A stretch of DNA of 64,000 bases from CAXTPV01 sp965276715 (GTDB lineage: Bacteria > Pseudomonadota > Alphaproteobacteria > Acetobacterales > Acetobacteraceae). Shown piece by piece: positions 9,501-16,964 of the stretch. The stretch spans positions 372,001 to 436,000 of the forward strand of contig OZ255622.1 of NCBI GenBank assembly GCA_965276715.1, given 5' to 3'. The position numbers and the translations under genes are program-made. The notes below the pieces were generated by a model. It worked only from the letters and a program-made list of their open reading frames with translations, ran no database searches and had not been told where the DNA came from. Every line of letters begins with the position of its first letter. Position 1 is the first letter of the stretch.

Positions 9501-9966
9501 AGGCTTCCGCCTCATGTCCCTCCAAGAGGAGACGGCCGATCGGGCCCCCTGCCCCGCCAGTCAGCAGCATCAGCCCCTCGCCGCGCGCGCAGAGCCGTTC
9601 AAGCCCGATGGAAGGTGCTCCCGGATCGCTCTCAAGGAACCCAGCCGTCGACAGGTGCTGCAGGTTGGCGAGGCCGACACTGTTCTGCGCCAACACGACC
9701 AAAGCATCGGCTCCCGCAGGCAACGCACCGACCTCGCGCACCGGCCTTGCCACGCTCAGTTGGCATCCGATGACCGGTTGCACGCCGACCTTGCTGCATG
9801 CATCGGAGAATTCGAGCGCCCCGAACAGGTTGCCCGTGTCGGTGATCGCGACGGCAGGCATCGCGGCGGCTTTGGCGAGCGCGGCGAGTTCTCCGATACG
9901 AATTGCCCCCTCGCTCAGGGAGTAGGCGGAATGGACCCGCAGATGGACGAAGTCGGCGTGGCTCAT
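6547..9966 (-). CDS. dnaE: DNA polymerase III alpha subunit
   Basis: 1139 aa from ATG 9966, whose ATG overlaps the stop of the upstream membrane-protein gene (ATGA, 4 nt). The open frame runs 156 codons further upstream, but that part is a shadow of the neighbour. Domains in order: PHP (FVHLRVHSAYSLSEGAIR, VAITDTGNLFGALEF), then the polymerase core with PGRGSGAGS and the catalytic acidic motif MPDFDIDFCQERR, KFDFLGLTTL and GYSLGAADLLRRAMGKK, then tandem HhH elements, and a C-terminal OB fold (RVRVAGCIVDRKERPT). Catalyses replicative DNA synthesis. Length is normal for DnaE1 (about 1150 aa). Confidence 0.97.
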   Translation of the reverse strand: MSHADFVHLRVHSAYSLSEGAIRIGELAALAKAAAMPAVAITDTGNLFGALEFSDACSKVGVQPVIGCQLSVARPVREVGALPAGADALVVLAQNSVGLANLQHLSTAGFLESDPGAPSIGLERLCARGEGLMLLTGGAGGPIGRLLLEGHEAEASRMLARLGEAFPGRVAVELQRHGMSAESAVEGGLIALADDAGLPLVATNECFFPKPEMHEAHDALLCIAQGRTLGEIARIRVSQEHWFKDAAAMRAAFSDLPEACDNTLAIARSCAVMSEGRRPLLPICPKVRPGETEAQTLRAMALEGLERRLESMAVDGRPYRERLAYEVDVIEAMGFSGYFLIVADFIQWAKLQGIAVGPGRGSGAGSVAAWALTITDIDPLRFGLLFERFLNPDRVSMPDFDIDFCQERRDEVIDYVRREYGADRVAQIITFGKLQARAAVRDVGRVLQLPFGLVNKVAELIPNNPARPVTLGQAIAGEERLRQMRAGDEGVRRLLEIALQLEGLYRHASTHAAGLVIGDRPLVDLVPLYRDPKTDGLVTQFNMKFVEQAGLVKFDFLGLTTLTILERAIGFLRETGTEIDLARIPFDDTKTYAMLGRGDTGGVFQFEGAGMRDVLRQMQPDRLEDLTAAVALYRPGPMANIPDYCARKHGATWMAPHPEIHAILEETYGIMVYQEQVMQIAQTMAGYSLGAADLLRRAMGKKIRAEMDKQREIFTGGAVGRGVAQAKAVEVFELMAKFADYGFNKSHAAAYALVSYQTAWLKANHPTAFLAACMSLAINNTDKLAALRQEVGRLGIRLLPPDINRSGADFRVEIDQEGEAIRYALAAVKRVGAAAMEIVCASRGDRPFEDVNDFALRVDPGPLNRMQLENLVKAGAFDSLEPNRARLFAGVETVLKRAQSNSEEAASGQIGLFGAAGAAAGVRLPDLPDWPDVERLGFEADAIGFHLTAHPLDVYRSLLRRLGTTGTADVESEARAGRARVRVAGCIVDRKERPTRTGGKMAWLRVSDPDGLLEITLFSEVLSRRRDLLTAGRAVLVTADLRVEGEAVRITAQDVVDLEQVAADSAGGVLRIWIDRVDALEPIRSVLARGSRGRGHVFLMPNVDGARRVEIALAELYAVTPRLAQALKSLPGVALVEEV

Positions 9967-10580
9967 GCGCCTTCGTTTCCCGAGGGGATCAGACCCACAC
10001 GCCTGAAGCCCGCGTAGAGACGCATCATGTTCACGCTCAGGATCATCATCACGCCGATCCCGACGAAGCCTCCCACCTGCCTGATCCCGATCGCCTTCAA
10101 ATAGGGATAGTGCAAGCCGACCCAGAGATAGAAGCCGGACATCAGCACCGAATAGGCCGCCCAGGTCAGCGTCATCAGCTGGTAGAACCGGCGCGCATGA
10201 GGAAACGCCACCGCCTCCTCGCCCGCCTGCTGGGTCAGCAACTCCTCGATCACGGACCGCCCTCGTGCGCCAAAGGCGAAAAAGACCCCGACCAGGAACG
10301 CGCTGACTGCCCCTTCGAATTTCAGCATGAAGGGCGTCTTCGCCGCCAGATCGACCACACCGAACACAATCGCCAACGTCGTCGTCAGAACGTAGAGCCG
10401 GGGAAAGCCGATCCCCCAGCGTCGCCGTCGCCATATGTCGAACGCCACGAACACCAGCGTGCCCGCGATCGCCGGCTTGAGGCCAACCGTTTCCAGCAAG
10501 GCATAGAAGACGATGATGCCGCCAAAATCATACGCGCCCGTCCGCGCGACCTTCGCCAGGCCTTGCAGAAGTTCTCTCAC
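9963..10580 (-). CDS. multi-pass membrane protein, septation protein A (YciB/IspZ)-like
   Basis: 205 aa with about five membrane segments (roughly 18-47, 60-82, 88-103, 132-152 and 168-187). The arrangement of short helices with an FDIWRRRRWG loop and a following KTPFMLKFEGAVSAFLVGVFFAFG segment resembles the YciB/IspZ family of inner-membrane proteins linked to septation and envelope integrity. The match is by pattern and not certain. It overlaps lolD upstream and dnaE downstream by 4 nt each, so it is translated within that operon. The usual alphaproteobacterial order has lolD directly before dnaE, so this gene is an insertion in that block. Confidence 0.6.
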   Translation of the reverse strand: MRELLQGLAKVARTGAYDFGGIIVFYALLETVGLKPAIAGTLVFVAFDIWRRRRWGIGFPRLYVLTTTLAIVFGVVDLAAKTPFMLKFEGAVSAFLVGVFFAFGARGRSVIEELLTQQAGEEAVAFPHARRFYQLMTLTWAAYSVLMSGFYLWVGLHYPYLKAIGIRQVGGFVGIGVMMILSVNMMRLYAGFRRVGLIPSGNEGA

Positions 10581-11257
10581 AGTGGACCCACTCGTCCATC
10601 GCGCAGCGTCACCACGCGGTCCATTCGTGACGCGAGATCCCGATTGTGCGTGGCGATCAGCGCCGCGACCCCATGATCGCGCGCGACCCGGAGCAACTCC
10701 GCGAACACGATCTCCGATGTTCCGACATCCAGATTGCCGGTCGGCTCATCGGCAAGCAGCACCGCCGGCCGGTTCGCCAACGCCCGGGCGACCGCCACAC
10801 GCTGTTGCTCGCCGCCCGACAGCGCACCGGGAAGATGCCCTTCCCGTCGCTGCAACCCGAAGGCCGCCAGCAATGCCCGTGCTCGCGCGACCGACGCGCG
10901 GCGATCCGTCCCGGCGATCAACTGGGGCAAGACGACGTTTTCGAGTGCCGTGAACTCGGCAAGCAGATGATGCGCCTGATAGACGAAGCCGATCCGTGAC
11001 CGTCGCGTTGCCGTGCGTTCCGCATCCGGCAGGGCGCCCGCCTGCTTGCCGCAGACGATGATCTCGCCACCGTCCGGACGTTCCAGCAGCCCAGCCAGAT
11101 GCAGCAAGGTGGACTTGCCGGTGCCGGACTGTGCCACGAGCGCCACCACCTCTCCTGGTTCGATCACAAGATCCGCCCCGCGCAGCACCTCCAACATGAC
11201 GTCGCCCGATCGGAAGCGTCGTTCGAGACCGTGCAGTTCAATCGCCGCTTCACTCAT
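10577..11257 (-). CDS. lolD: lipoprotein-releasing ABC transporter ATP-binding protein LolD
   Basis: 226 aa. LolD is the ATPase that powers release of outer-membrane lipoproteins from the inner membrane to LolA. Motifs: Walker A ALVAQSGTGKSTLLH (about 39-53, Ala in place of the first Gly as in many alphaproteobacterial LolD), Q-loop FVYQAHHLLAEFT, signature LSGGEQQRVAVARAL, Walker B AVLLADEPTGNLD and the H-loop ATHNRDLA. Overlaps the permease gene upstream by 8 nt and the YciB-like gene downstream by 4 nt, so translational coupling is likely. Confidence 0.93.
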   Translation of the reverse strand: MSEAAIELHGLERRFRSGDVMLEVLRGADLVIEPGEVVALVAQSGTGKSTLLHLAGLLERPDGGEIIVCGKQAGALPDAERTATRRSRIGFVYQAHHLLAEFTALENVVLPQLIAGTDRRASVARARALLAAFGLQRREGHLPGALSGGEQQRVAVARALANRPAVLLADEPTGNLDVGTSEIVFAELLRVARDHGVAALIATHNRDLASRMDRVVTLRDGRVGPL

Positions 11258-12503
11258 GGCGCAAGGCTTCGACCGGATCCGTGCGCGCCGCGCGCCAGCT
11301 CGGATAGAGCGTCGCCAGGACCGAGAGCGACAATGCCATCACGATCACCTTCGCGACCTCATCCCATTCGAGTTTCGCCGGCAGATGCTCGAGATAATAG
11401 ACCTCCGGATTGAACAGCGTTGTCCCTGTGGCGGACTGCAGCCATTGCCTGAGCCGCTCGATGTTCAAGCAGAACACGACACCCAGCAACGTTCCCGCCA
11501 CCGTGCCCGTCGCGCCGATCGAGGCGCCGCACATCAAAAAGATACGCATGATCGCGCCACGTCGCGCGCCGATCGTTCGAAGCACCGCGATGTCGCGCGT
11601 CTTGTCCTTGACCATCATGATCAGGCTGGAGATCACGTTGAACGCCGCGACCACAATGATCAGCGTCAGGATCAGGAACATCACGTTCTGTTCGACCTGG
11701 ACGGCGCCAAAGAAGCTGTTGTTGCTCTGTGTCCAATCCAGCACCCGCAGGCGCTGATCGGATAGCGCCTCGGAAATGCGGCGTGTGACCGGCTCCACCC
11801 TCTCCGGATCCACGACGCTCACCTGGATCTGAGAAACTTGTGGTGGTTCATCAAGCTGGAAATAGAGCTGTGCCGCGTGCAGCGGAAGAAACACATAGCT
11901 TGCGTCGTAGTCGTTGACCCCGGCCTGGAAGATCGCCACCACCTGATATGCCCTGACGCGAGGCACGGTACCGAAGGCGGTTGCCGCGCCATGGGGCGAG
12001 ATCAACGTCACCCGACTCCCGACGACGAGGCCCGTCCGTTGTGCCAGGGTCATGCCGATCGCGATCGCGTCATCGCCCTTGAAATCGTCAAGCGTCCCGC
12101 TCTTGATGTTTCCGCTCACCGGACGAAACCGCCGCAGGTCGGTCTCGCTCACGCCACGAACCACGCCCCCACCGGAATATGGGCCCGATGACAGCAGGAC
12201 TTGGCCCTCGACCACTGGTGATGCCGACACCACACCCGCGACTTTGGCGATGCGCGCCGAAAGGGTTTCGTAATCGACGATCGATCGGCCTTCACCGTAG
12301 ACGCTGAGGTCGCCGTTGAAGCCGAGGATCCGAGACAGAAGATCCGACTTGAACCCGTTCATCACCGACATCACGATGATCAGCGTCGCGACACCGAGCG
12401 CGATGCCGACCAGCGAGAAGATCGCGATCACCGACACAAACCGCTCTCCACGTCGCGCACGCAGATAACGCGCGGCGACCATCCGCTCGAAGCGACCAAA
12501 CAT
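11250..12503 (-). CDS. lolC: lipoprotein-releasing ABC transporter permease (LolC/LolE family)
   Basis: 417 aa from ATG 12503 (MFGRFERMVAARYLRARRG), the start that matches family members; the open frame extends 41 codons into proS. The typical topology is seen: an N-terminal membrane helix (SVIAIFSLVGIALGVATLIIV), a large periplasmic MacB-like domain (about 50-250), and three C-terminal FtsX helices. The motif VMSVMNGFKSDLLSRILG is characteristic. Alphaproteobacteria usually have one permease gene instead of the LolC/LolE pair, so it probably acts as a homodimer with LolD. Starts 5 nt after the proS stop. Confidence 0.9.
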   Translation of the reverse strand: MFGRFERMVAARYLRARRGERFVSVIAIFSLVGIALGVATLIIVMSVMNGFKSDLLSRILGFNGDLSVYGEGRSIVDYETLSARIAKVAGVVSASPVVEGQVLLSSGPYSGGGVVRGVSETDLRRFRPVSGNIKSGTLDDFKGDDAIAIGMTLAQRTGLVVGSRVTLISPHGAATAFGTVPRVRAYQVVAIFQAGVNDYDASYVFLPLHAAQLYFQLDEPPQVSQIQVSVVDPERVEPVTRRISEALSDQRLRVLDWTQSNNSFFGAVQVEQNVMFLILTLIIVVAAFNVISSLIMMVKDKTRDIAVLRTIGARRGAIMRIFLMCGASIGATGTVAGTLLGVVFCLNIERLRQWLQSATGTTLFNPEVYYLEHLPAKLEWDEVAKVIVMALSLSVLATLYPSWRAARTDPVEALRHE

Positions 12504-12508
12504 CGCCT

Positions 12509-13819
12509 TCAGGCCAGACGCGCGATCGCGTCCTCGGTCGTCAGTTCGACTCGTTCTCCGCTTTGCCGCCGCTTGAGTTCGACGCGGCCGGACGCGGCGC
12601 CACGCGGCCCGACGACCAGGTGCCAAGGATGGCCCATCAGGTCGGCGTCCGCGAACTTCACCCCGGCCCGTTCATCACGGTCGTCGAGCAATGCCCGCCC
12701 CGGCATCGCGCTGTACAGGCGCTCCGAGATCGCGTCGCAGGCCGCGTCACCCGGTTTGAGATTGAGAATGGCCACGTCGAACGGGGCGATCGCATCCGGC
12801 CAGATGATGCCCGCCTCGTCGTGGCTCGCCTCGATCACCGCGCCCACCAGACGGGACACACCGATCCCGTAACTCCCCATTTCCGGATGCACCTTCTCGC
12901 CATCGGGTCCGATCACCGTCACACCCATGGAACGCGTGTATTTGTCACCGAAATAGAAAATCTGGCCGACTTCGATCCCGCGTCCCTGCCGTTGCCGTGC
13001 TGCCGGAACCGCAGCCCAGGCCATTTCGTCATGCTTCTCGTCTGTCGCGGCGTAGATCGACGTGACCGTCTCGTAAAAACGGGACAGATCGGCCTCGCTG
13101 GCATAGTCAAGATCCGAACCCACCCAATCGAGATCCTCGAAATCAGCATCATAGAACACGCCGCTCTCACCTGTCGGCGCCAGCACGATGAATTCATGAC
13201 TCAAGTCGCCACCGATCGGCCCTGTCGCGGCCCGCATCGGAATTGCCTGGATCCCCAGACGCTGGAACGTCCGCATATAGGCGAGCATCATCCGCCTGTA
13301 GCTGTTCACGGCGCCCGCATAATCGAAATCGAACGAATAGGCATCCTTCATCAGGAACTCTCGACCGCGTAGCACGCCGAAGCGCGGTCTCACCTCGTCA
13401 CGGAATTTCCATTGAACATGATACAGGACCTGAGGCAGATCCCGGTACGACCGCGCCGTCTGACCGACGATGTCGGTGATCATCTCCTCGTTCGTGGGTC
13501 CGTACAGGAGGTCGCGTTCATGGCGATCACGGATCCTGAGCATCTCCTCGCCATAATCATCGTATCGACCCGACCGCCGCCAAAGCTCCGCCGGCTGAAG
13601 GGTCGGCATCAGGACTTCCTGCGCACCGGTGGCGTCCTGCTCGGCGCGCACGATGGCCGCGATCTTGTGCAGGACGCGCACTCCGGCCGGCAGCCACGCA
13701 TAGATCCCGGCAGTCACCTGGCGCACCAGTCCGGCCCGCAGCATGAGCCTGTGCGAGGCGACCAGTGCCTCGGCCGGGTTCTCCCTCAGGGTCGGCAAGA
13801 AGCTACGTGACAATCGCAT
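12509..13819 (-). CDS. proS: prolyl-tRNA synthetase (short alphaproteobacterial type)
   Basis: 436 aa from ATG 13819 (MRLSRSFLPTLRENPAEA). Charges tRNA-Pro. Class II motifs: the motif 2 region VQWKFRDEVRPRFGVLRGREFLMKDAYSFD, the HEFIVLAPTGE segment and the motif 3 region EMGSYGIGVSRLVGAVIE, followed by an anticodon-binding domain. About 130 residues shorter than E. coli ProRS because the INS editing domain is missing, as is usual in alphaproteobacteria, where Ala-tRNA-Pro is cleared in trans. The open frame runs 65 codons upstream without similarity. Upstream lies a terminator, so proS probably has its own promoter and leads the lolC-lolD-dnaE group. Confidence 0.96.
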   Translation of the reverse strand: MRLSRSFLPTLRENPAEALVASHRLMLRAGLVRQVTAGIYAWLPAGVRVLHKIAAIVRAEQDATGAQEVLMPTLQPAELWRRSGRYDDYGEEMLRIRDRHERDLLYGPTNEEMITDIVGQTARSYRDLPQVLYHVQWKFRDEVRPRFGVLRGREFLMKDAYSFDFDYAGAVNSYRRMMLAYMRTFQRLGIQAIPMRAATGPIGGDLSHEFIVLAPTGESGVFYDADFEDLDWVGSDLDYASEADLSRFYETVTSIYAATDEKHDEMAWAAVPAARQRQGRGIEVGQIFYFGDKYTRSMGVTVIGPDGEKVHPEMGSYGIGVSRLVGAVIEASHDEAGIIWPDAIAPFDVAILNLKPGDAACDAISERLYSAMPGRALLDDRDERAGVKFADADLMGHPWHLVVGPRGAASGRVELKRRQSGERVELTTEDAIARLA

Positions 13820-13976
13820 GGCTGGCTCGTCGATGTTCCATGCGCTTCTTGTGTGATCGCATCGCCGACCGCAAGAGACATTCATGGTGCATCGCACAAG
13901 TAACGAATGGAGACGATCCGAATAAATCCAAAGATTCGTAGGAAAGCGCGTGACAACACGGGATTGGAAAGATAGT

Positions 13977-14012
13977 AAAAAAAGGCCCGCGCAGCCGGAC
14001 GGCGCGCAGGCC
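13977..14012 (-). terminator. intrinsic terminator of the nuo-birA-rnj-DUF1467 unit
   Basis: Read on the reverse strand, a GC-rich stem (GGCCTGCGC... paired with ...GCGCGGGCC, about 10 bp with two wobbles) is followed immediately by seven T residues. It lies about 150 nt past the DUF1467 stop and about 160 nt before the proS start, so it should separate the two transcription units. Confidence 0.85.
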
Positions 14013-14038
14013 AAAGTTTAGGGAGGAAACGCCAGTCA

Positions 14039-14074
14039 CACGGCAGGATGAGGACCATTCCTCATCCTGCCGTG
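14039..14074. repeat. 16-bp perfect inverted repeat with 4-nt loop
   Basis: Two 16-nt arms, starting CACGGCAGG and ending CCTGCCGTG, pair perfectly around the loop CCAT. It is 86 nt past the DUF1467 stop and 27 nt before the T-tract terminator. It may be a second (Rho-assisted) terminator or an mRNA 3' stabiliser; I found no second copy by eye in the window. Confidence 0.8.
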
Positions 14075-14160
14075 ATGGTTGCGCGACGGCGTGCGCTCCG
14101 TCCACACAAAAACGATATTCGAAGCCTCAAATCCCAGCATCACAGACAAACATGACATCA

Positions 14161-14448
14161 TTATGAGCAGAATCTGACATCGGTCGCACAATGACCGTGC
14201 ACCGCGAACCAGCCATGTCGAAAGCTCAGCAAGCCGCTGTCCAGCATCAACAGCAATGACAGCCAGATCAGCCCCGACACCATCGTCGTCAGCACGATCG
14301 TCTTGACCACGAACGGCGCGCCCTGTGCCCCTCTCACACCAGAGACCGGATCCGGATCGGCGATTGGTCTCGCCACGAACGGCAGCACCCCGAAGAGCGC
14401 CGTCCACCAGATCAGCACGAACAGACCGCTTCCGGTAAACCAGCCCAT
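14161..14448 (-). CDS. DUF1467 family small membrane protein
   Basis: 95 aa with two membrane helices (about 5-26 and 47-71) and the family pattern WWTALFGVLPFVARPIADPDPVSG, followed by a short loop. DUF1467 proteins are small alphaproteobacterial membrane proteins of unknown function, typically found between rnj and proS, as here. The gene begins 18 nt after the rnj stop and is the last gene before the terminator. The Cys-containing C-terminal tail (CATDVRFCS) is not something I recognise. Confidence 0.8.
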   Translation of the reverse strand: MGWFTGSGLFVLIWWTALFGVLPFVARPIADPDPVSGVRGAQGAPFVVKTIVLTTMVSGLIWLSLLLMLDSGLLSFRHGWFAVHGHCATDVRFCS

Positions 14449-14466
14449 GTGCAGGGTCCAGCCTCG

Positions 14467-16116
14467 TCAGACCCGAAGCAGGTGGACGTCCACCATCGGC
14501 CGCTTCTGCAGCCGCCGCCCGAGAGTTCGTCGCAAGGCAGTCTTCGCCGCCTCCATGAACGCTGCGTCATCACGCCGCAATGGCGCGGGAAGATCCGCCA
14601 TCGCTTCCGCGAAATCGATCTCCACCCGGCCATGTTCGGGATCGTCCTGCTCGAGCAGCCCCGGTGCCGAGACACGAGGCGTGCCGCGAACCTGTCCATC
14701 GATGTCGATCGCGATGCTGGCAAGCACGATCCCGTTGAACAGCATCCGCTTGCGTGCCGCAAGCACCCCGCCCGACAGCGGAACCACACGCTTGCCGTCG
14801 ATGGCCAGACGTCCGACCGGCACCGTGTCGATCACCTCCGTGGCGTCCGGCAGTAATTGCAGCACGTCGCCATCCTCGAGGACCACCGGCTCGGCACCCA
14901 CTTCGCGCGCCAAGGCGGCATGGCTTGCCATATGCCGCCATTCGCCATGAACCGGCACCGCGTAGCGCGGCCTGACGAGTTCATAGAGGCGCCGCAACTC
15001 GTCGCGAGCCGGATGGCCCGACACATGGATCGCATGATCCTCGTCGGTCATCACGCGAACCCCGCGCCGGACGAGATTGTCCTGCACGAGGCCAACCGCC
15101 CGCTCGTTGCCGGGAATCATTCTGCTCGAGAACAAGACAGTGTCGCCCTCGCCTAGCGCGATATTGGGATGACTGTCGGCGGCAATTCGCGCGAGCGCCG
15201 ATCGCGGCTCGCCCTGGCTCCCGGTCACCAGCATCAGCAGATTATCGTCCGGTATGCTGCCTGCATCACTCTCGGGAACGAATTCGGGCAAGCCCTTGAA
15301 ATATCCCGTCTCGCGCGCCGCCGCATCGAGGTTGCGCAGGCTGCGTCCGACCAGACATACCGAGCGCCCAGCAGCCAGGCCCGCCAGCGCGACACTCTCC
15401 ACGCGCGCCACGTTGCTCGCGAAGCACGTCACCGCGACCCGCCCCGTCTTGATGCTTGCGATCAGTCGCGTCAGCGTCCGTCTGACTGATGCCTCCGATC
15501 CGGAGTGGCCCTCGACCATCGCGTTCGTGCTGTCGCAAACCATCGCGAGCACGCCCTCGCGCCCGAACGCGGCAAACCCCGCCTCGTCGGTCAGCGGGCC
15601 GACCAGCGGCTCCGGATCGAGCTTCCAGTCGCCGGTGTGCAGGATCCGGCCGTACGGCGTGCGGATGGCGACCGCTTGCGCCTCCGGGATGGAATGCGCG
15701 ACCCGCAGGAACTGGAGCGAAAACGGCGCCAGTTCCAGCGTTCCGCCGGCCGGGACGACCGTCAGCTTCACGTCACCGAGCAGACCGGCCTCACCGAGTT
15801 TCCGCCTCAGGATCGCGGCCGCGAAAGGCGATGCGAACACCCGGCACCGCAGCCGCGGCCACAGATGCGCGACGCCGCCGATATGATCCTCATGCGCATG
15901 CGTGATCACCAACCCGAGCAACCGATCTCCTTGCGAGACAAGGAATTCCGGATCGGGCAGCAGGATCTCCGCCTCAGGCAACTCGTTTCCGCCAAAGCCG
16001 ATCCCGCAATCGATCGCGAGCCACCGCCCATTGCAGCGATAGGCGTTCAGGTTCATGCCGATCTCGCCAGTCCCGCCGAGTGGCAGGAAGGCGAGATCGC
16101 CCGCGTTTGAGCTCAT
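14467..16116 (-). CDS. rnj: ribonuclease J
   Basis: 549 aa. RNase J is a metallo-beta-lactamase/beta-CASP ribonuclease with endo- and 5'-3' exonuclease activity used in rRNA maturation and mRNA decay. Starts FLPLGGTGEIGMNLNAY; the zinc motif ITHAHEDHIGG (about 71-81) is intact, CDSTNAMVEG and the SSRMIPGNE motif follow, and the beta-CASP HVSGHPARDEL His is present. Length is normal. The SD AGGA is about 12 nt upstream of the ATG. It lies 113 nt downstream of birA; a coaX gene often separates the two but is absent here. Confidence 0.95.
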   Translation of the reverse strand: MSSNAGDLAFLPLGGTGEIGMNLNAYRCNGRWLAIDCGIGFGGNELPEAEILLPDPEFLVSQGDRLLGLVITHAHEDHIGGVAHLWPRLRCRVFASPFAAAILRRKLGEAGLLGDVKLTVVPAGGTLELAPFSLQFLRVAHSIPEAQAVAIRTPYGRILHTGDWKLDPEPLVGPLTDEAGFAAFGREGVLAMVCDSTNAMVEGHSGSEASVRRTLTRLIASIKTGRVAVTCFASNVARVESVALAGLAAGRSVCLVGRSLRNLDAAARETGYFKGLPEFVPESDAGSIPDDNLLMLVTGSQGEPRSALARIAADSHPNIALGEGDTVLFSSRMIPGNERAVGLVQDNLVRRGVRVMTDEDHAIHVSGHPARDELRRLYELVRPRYAVPVHGEWRHMASHAALAREVGAEPVVLEDGDVLQLLPDATEVIDTVPVGRLAIDGKRVVPLSGGVLAARKRMLFNGIVLASIAIDIDGQVRGTPRVSAPGLLEQDDPEHGRVEIDFAEAMADLPAPLRRDDAAFMEAAKTALRRTLGRRLQKRPMVDVHLLRV

Positions 16117-16229
16117 CAGGGCGCTGCTTCCTAAAGTTCAGACATGGGCGCCGTCGGGCGCATTCTCTCACCGCTCGATTTGGGGGCGAGGCGCCGCCCC
16201 GCCAACATCCGCCAGATCAAAGACGCCGA

Positions 16230-16964
16230 TCAGCGCGCACCGGCCACCACGTCTGCGGTCCTCACCACCGTCAAGCCCTCTGCGGCGTCCAGCAGCAGAT
16301 GACCGTCGGACGACAAGCCGGCGAACTTCCCGGGGTGTCCATCCGCCGTCAGGACCGTGCCGATCGGGTGCGCATGCTCGATCCAGGCCGCCCGGATCGC
16401 GGCGAACCCCTCCCGCTCCATCAACCCCATCCAGTCATCGAAGCGGCCCAGGATCAGCCGCGCGACCGGTTCCGGATCGGGCGGCGCACCGGAAGCCACC
16501 AGACAGGCGGCGCGACGACCCGGGAGCGACGGTGCCTGGGCGAGGTTGGCGCCGAACCCGATCACCAGCCACTCCACACCGCCGGCCGCCGTGACAGCGC
16601 TCTCGACCAGGATACCGGCGAGCTTGCCACCGTCGTCCGACAGGATGTCATTCGGCCACTTCAGCACCAGCGATCCACGGTCGCTATACGCCTGAAGGGC
16701 ATCCCGCATCGCCAGCCCGGCGAGCAACGTCACGCGGCCGACCTCGTCGGCAGCCCAGTTTGGACGCAGCAGGATCGACATCGACAGATTGCCGCGCGCC
16801 GCCTGCCACGTCGTGCCCCGTCTCCCGCGCCCCTGGGTCTGCCGTCGCGCAAGCAATCCCAGACGGGGCGCCTCGCCCATGGCGGCACGCTCGATCAGGC
16901 TGTCCGAGGTTGATCCGATCTCGTCGACGACTTCGAGACGCCATGCAGGCAGGGGCAGGATCAA
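16230..16964 (-). CDS. birA: biotin--[acetyl-CoA-carboxylase] ligase
   Basis: 244 aa from a TTG at 16964 that overlaps the nuoN stop (TTGA, 4 nt) with GAGGG 11 nt upstream. A longer frame exists but is nuoN shadow with no GTG or ATG at a sensible point. Attaches biotin to carboxyl carrier proteins. Catalytic features: VVDEIGSTSDSL (substrate loop), RRQTQGRGRRGTTW (the GRGRRGR-type biotinyl-AMP loop), LSMSILLRP, KWPNDIL and GKLAGILVES. No N-terminal HTH repressor domain, so it is a monofunctional ligase. Sitting at the end of nuo is conserved in alphaproteobacteria. Confidence 0.92.
   Translation of the reverse strand: MILPLPAWRLEVVDEIGSTSDSLIERAAMGEAPRLGLLARRQTQGRGRRGTTWQAARGNLSMSILLRPNWAADEVGRVTLLAGLAMRDALQAYSDRGSLVLKWPNDILSDDGGKLAGILVESAVTAAGGVEWLVIGFGANLAQAPSLPGRRAACLVASGAPPDPEPVARLILGRFDDWMGLMEREGFAAIRAAWIEHAHPIGTVLTADGHPGKFAGLSSDGHLLLDAAEGLTVVRTADVVAGAR

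Larger units (their letters stand above)
13820..14160. other. proS leader region with terminator and long hairpin
   Basis: 341 nt without a gene. From the DUF1467 stop towards proS it holds a 16-bp perfect inverted repeat (14039-14074), then an intrinsic terminator (13977-14012), then about 150 nt that should contain the proS promoter. I could not pick a convincing -35/-10 pair in that part. Confidence 0.6.

Noticed and set aside
6382..10017. Two long forward ORFs (580 and 556 aa) antisense to dnaE
   Set aside because: Composition (Arg/His/Gln) and position match antisense shadows of dnaE; no family motif or SD.
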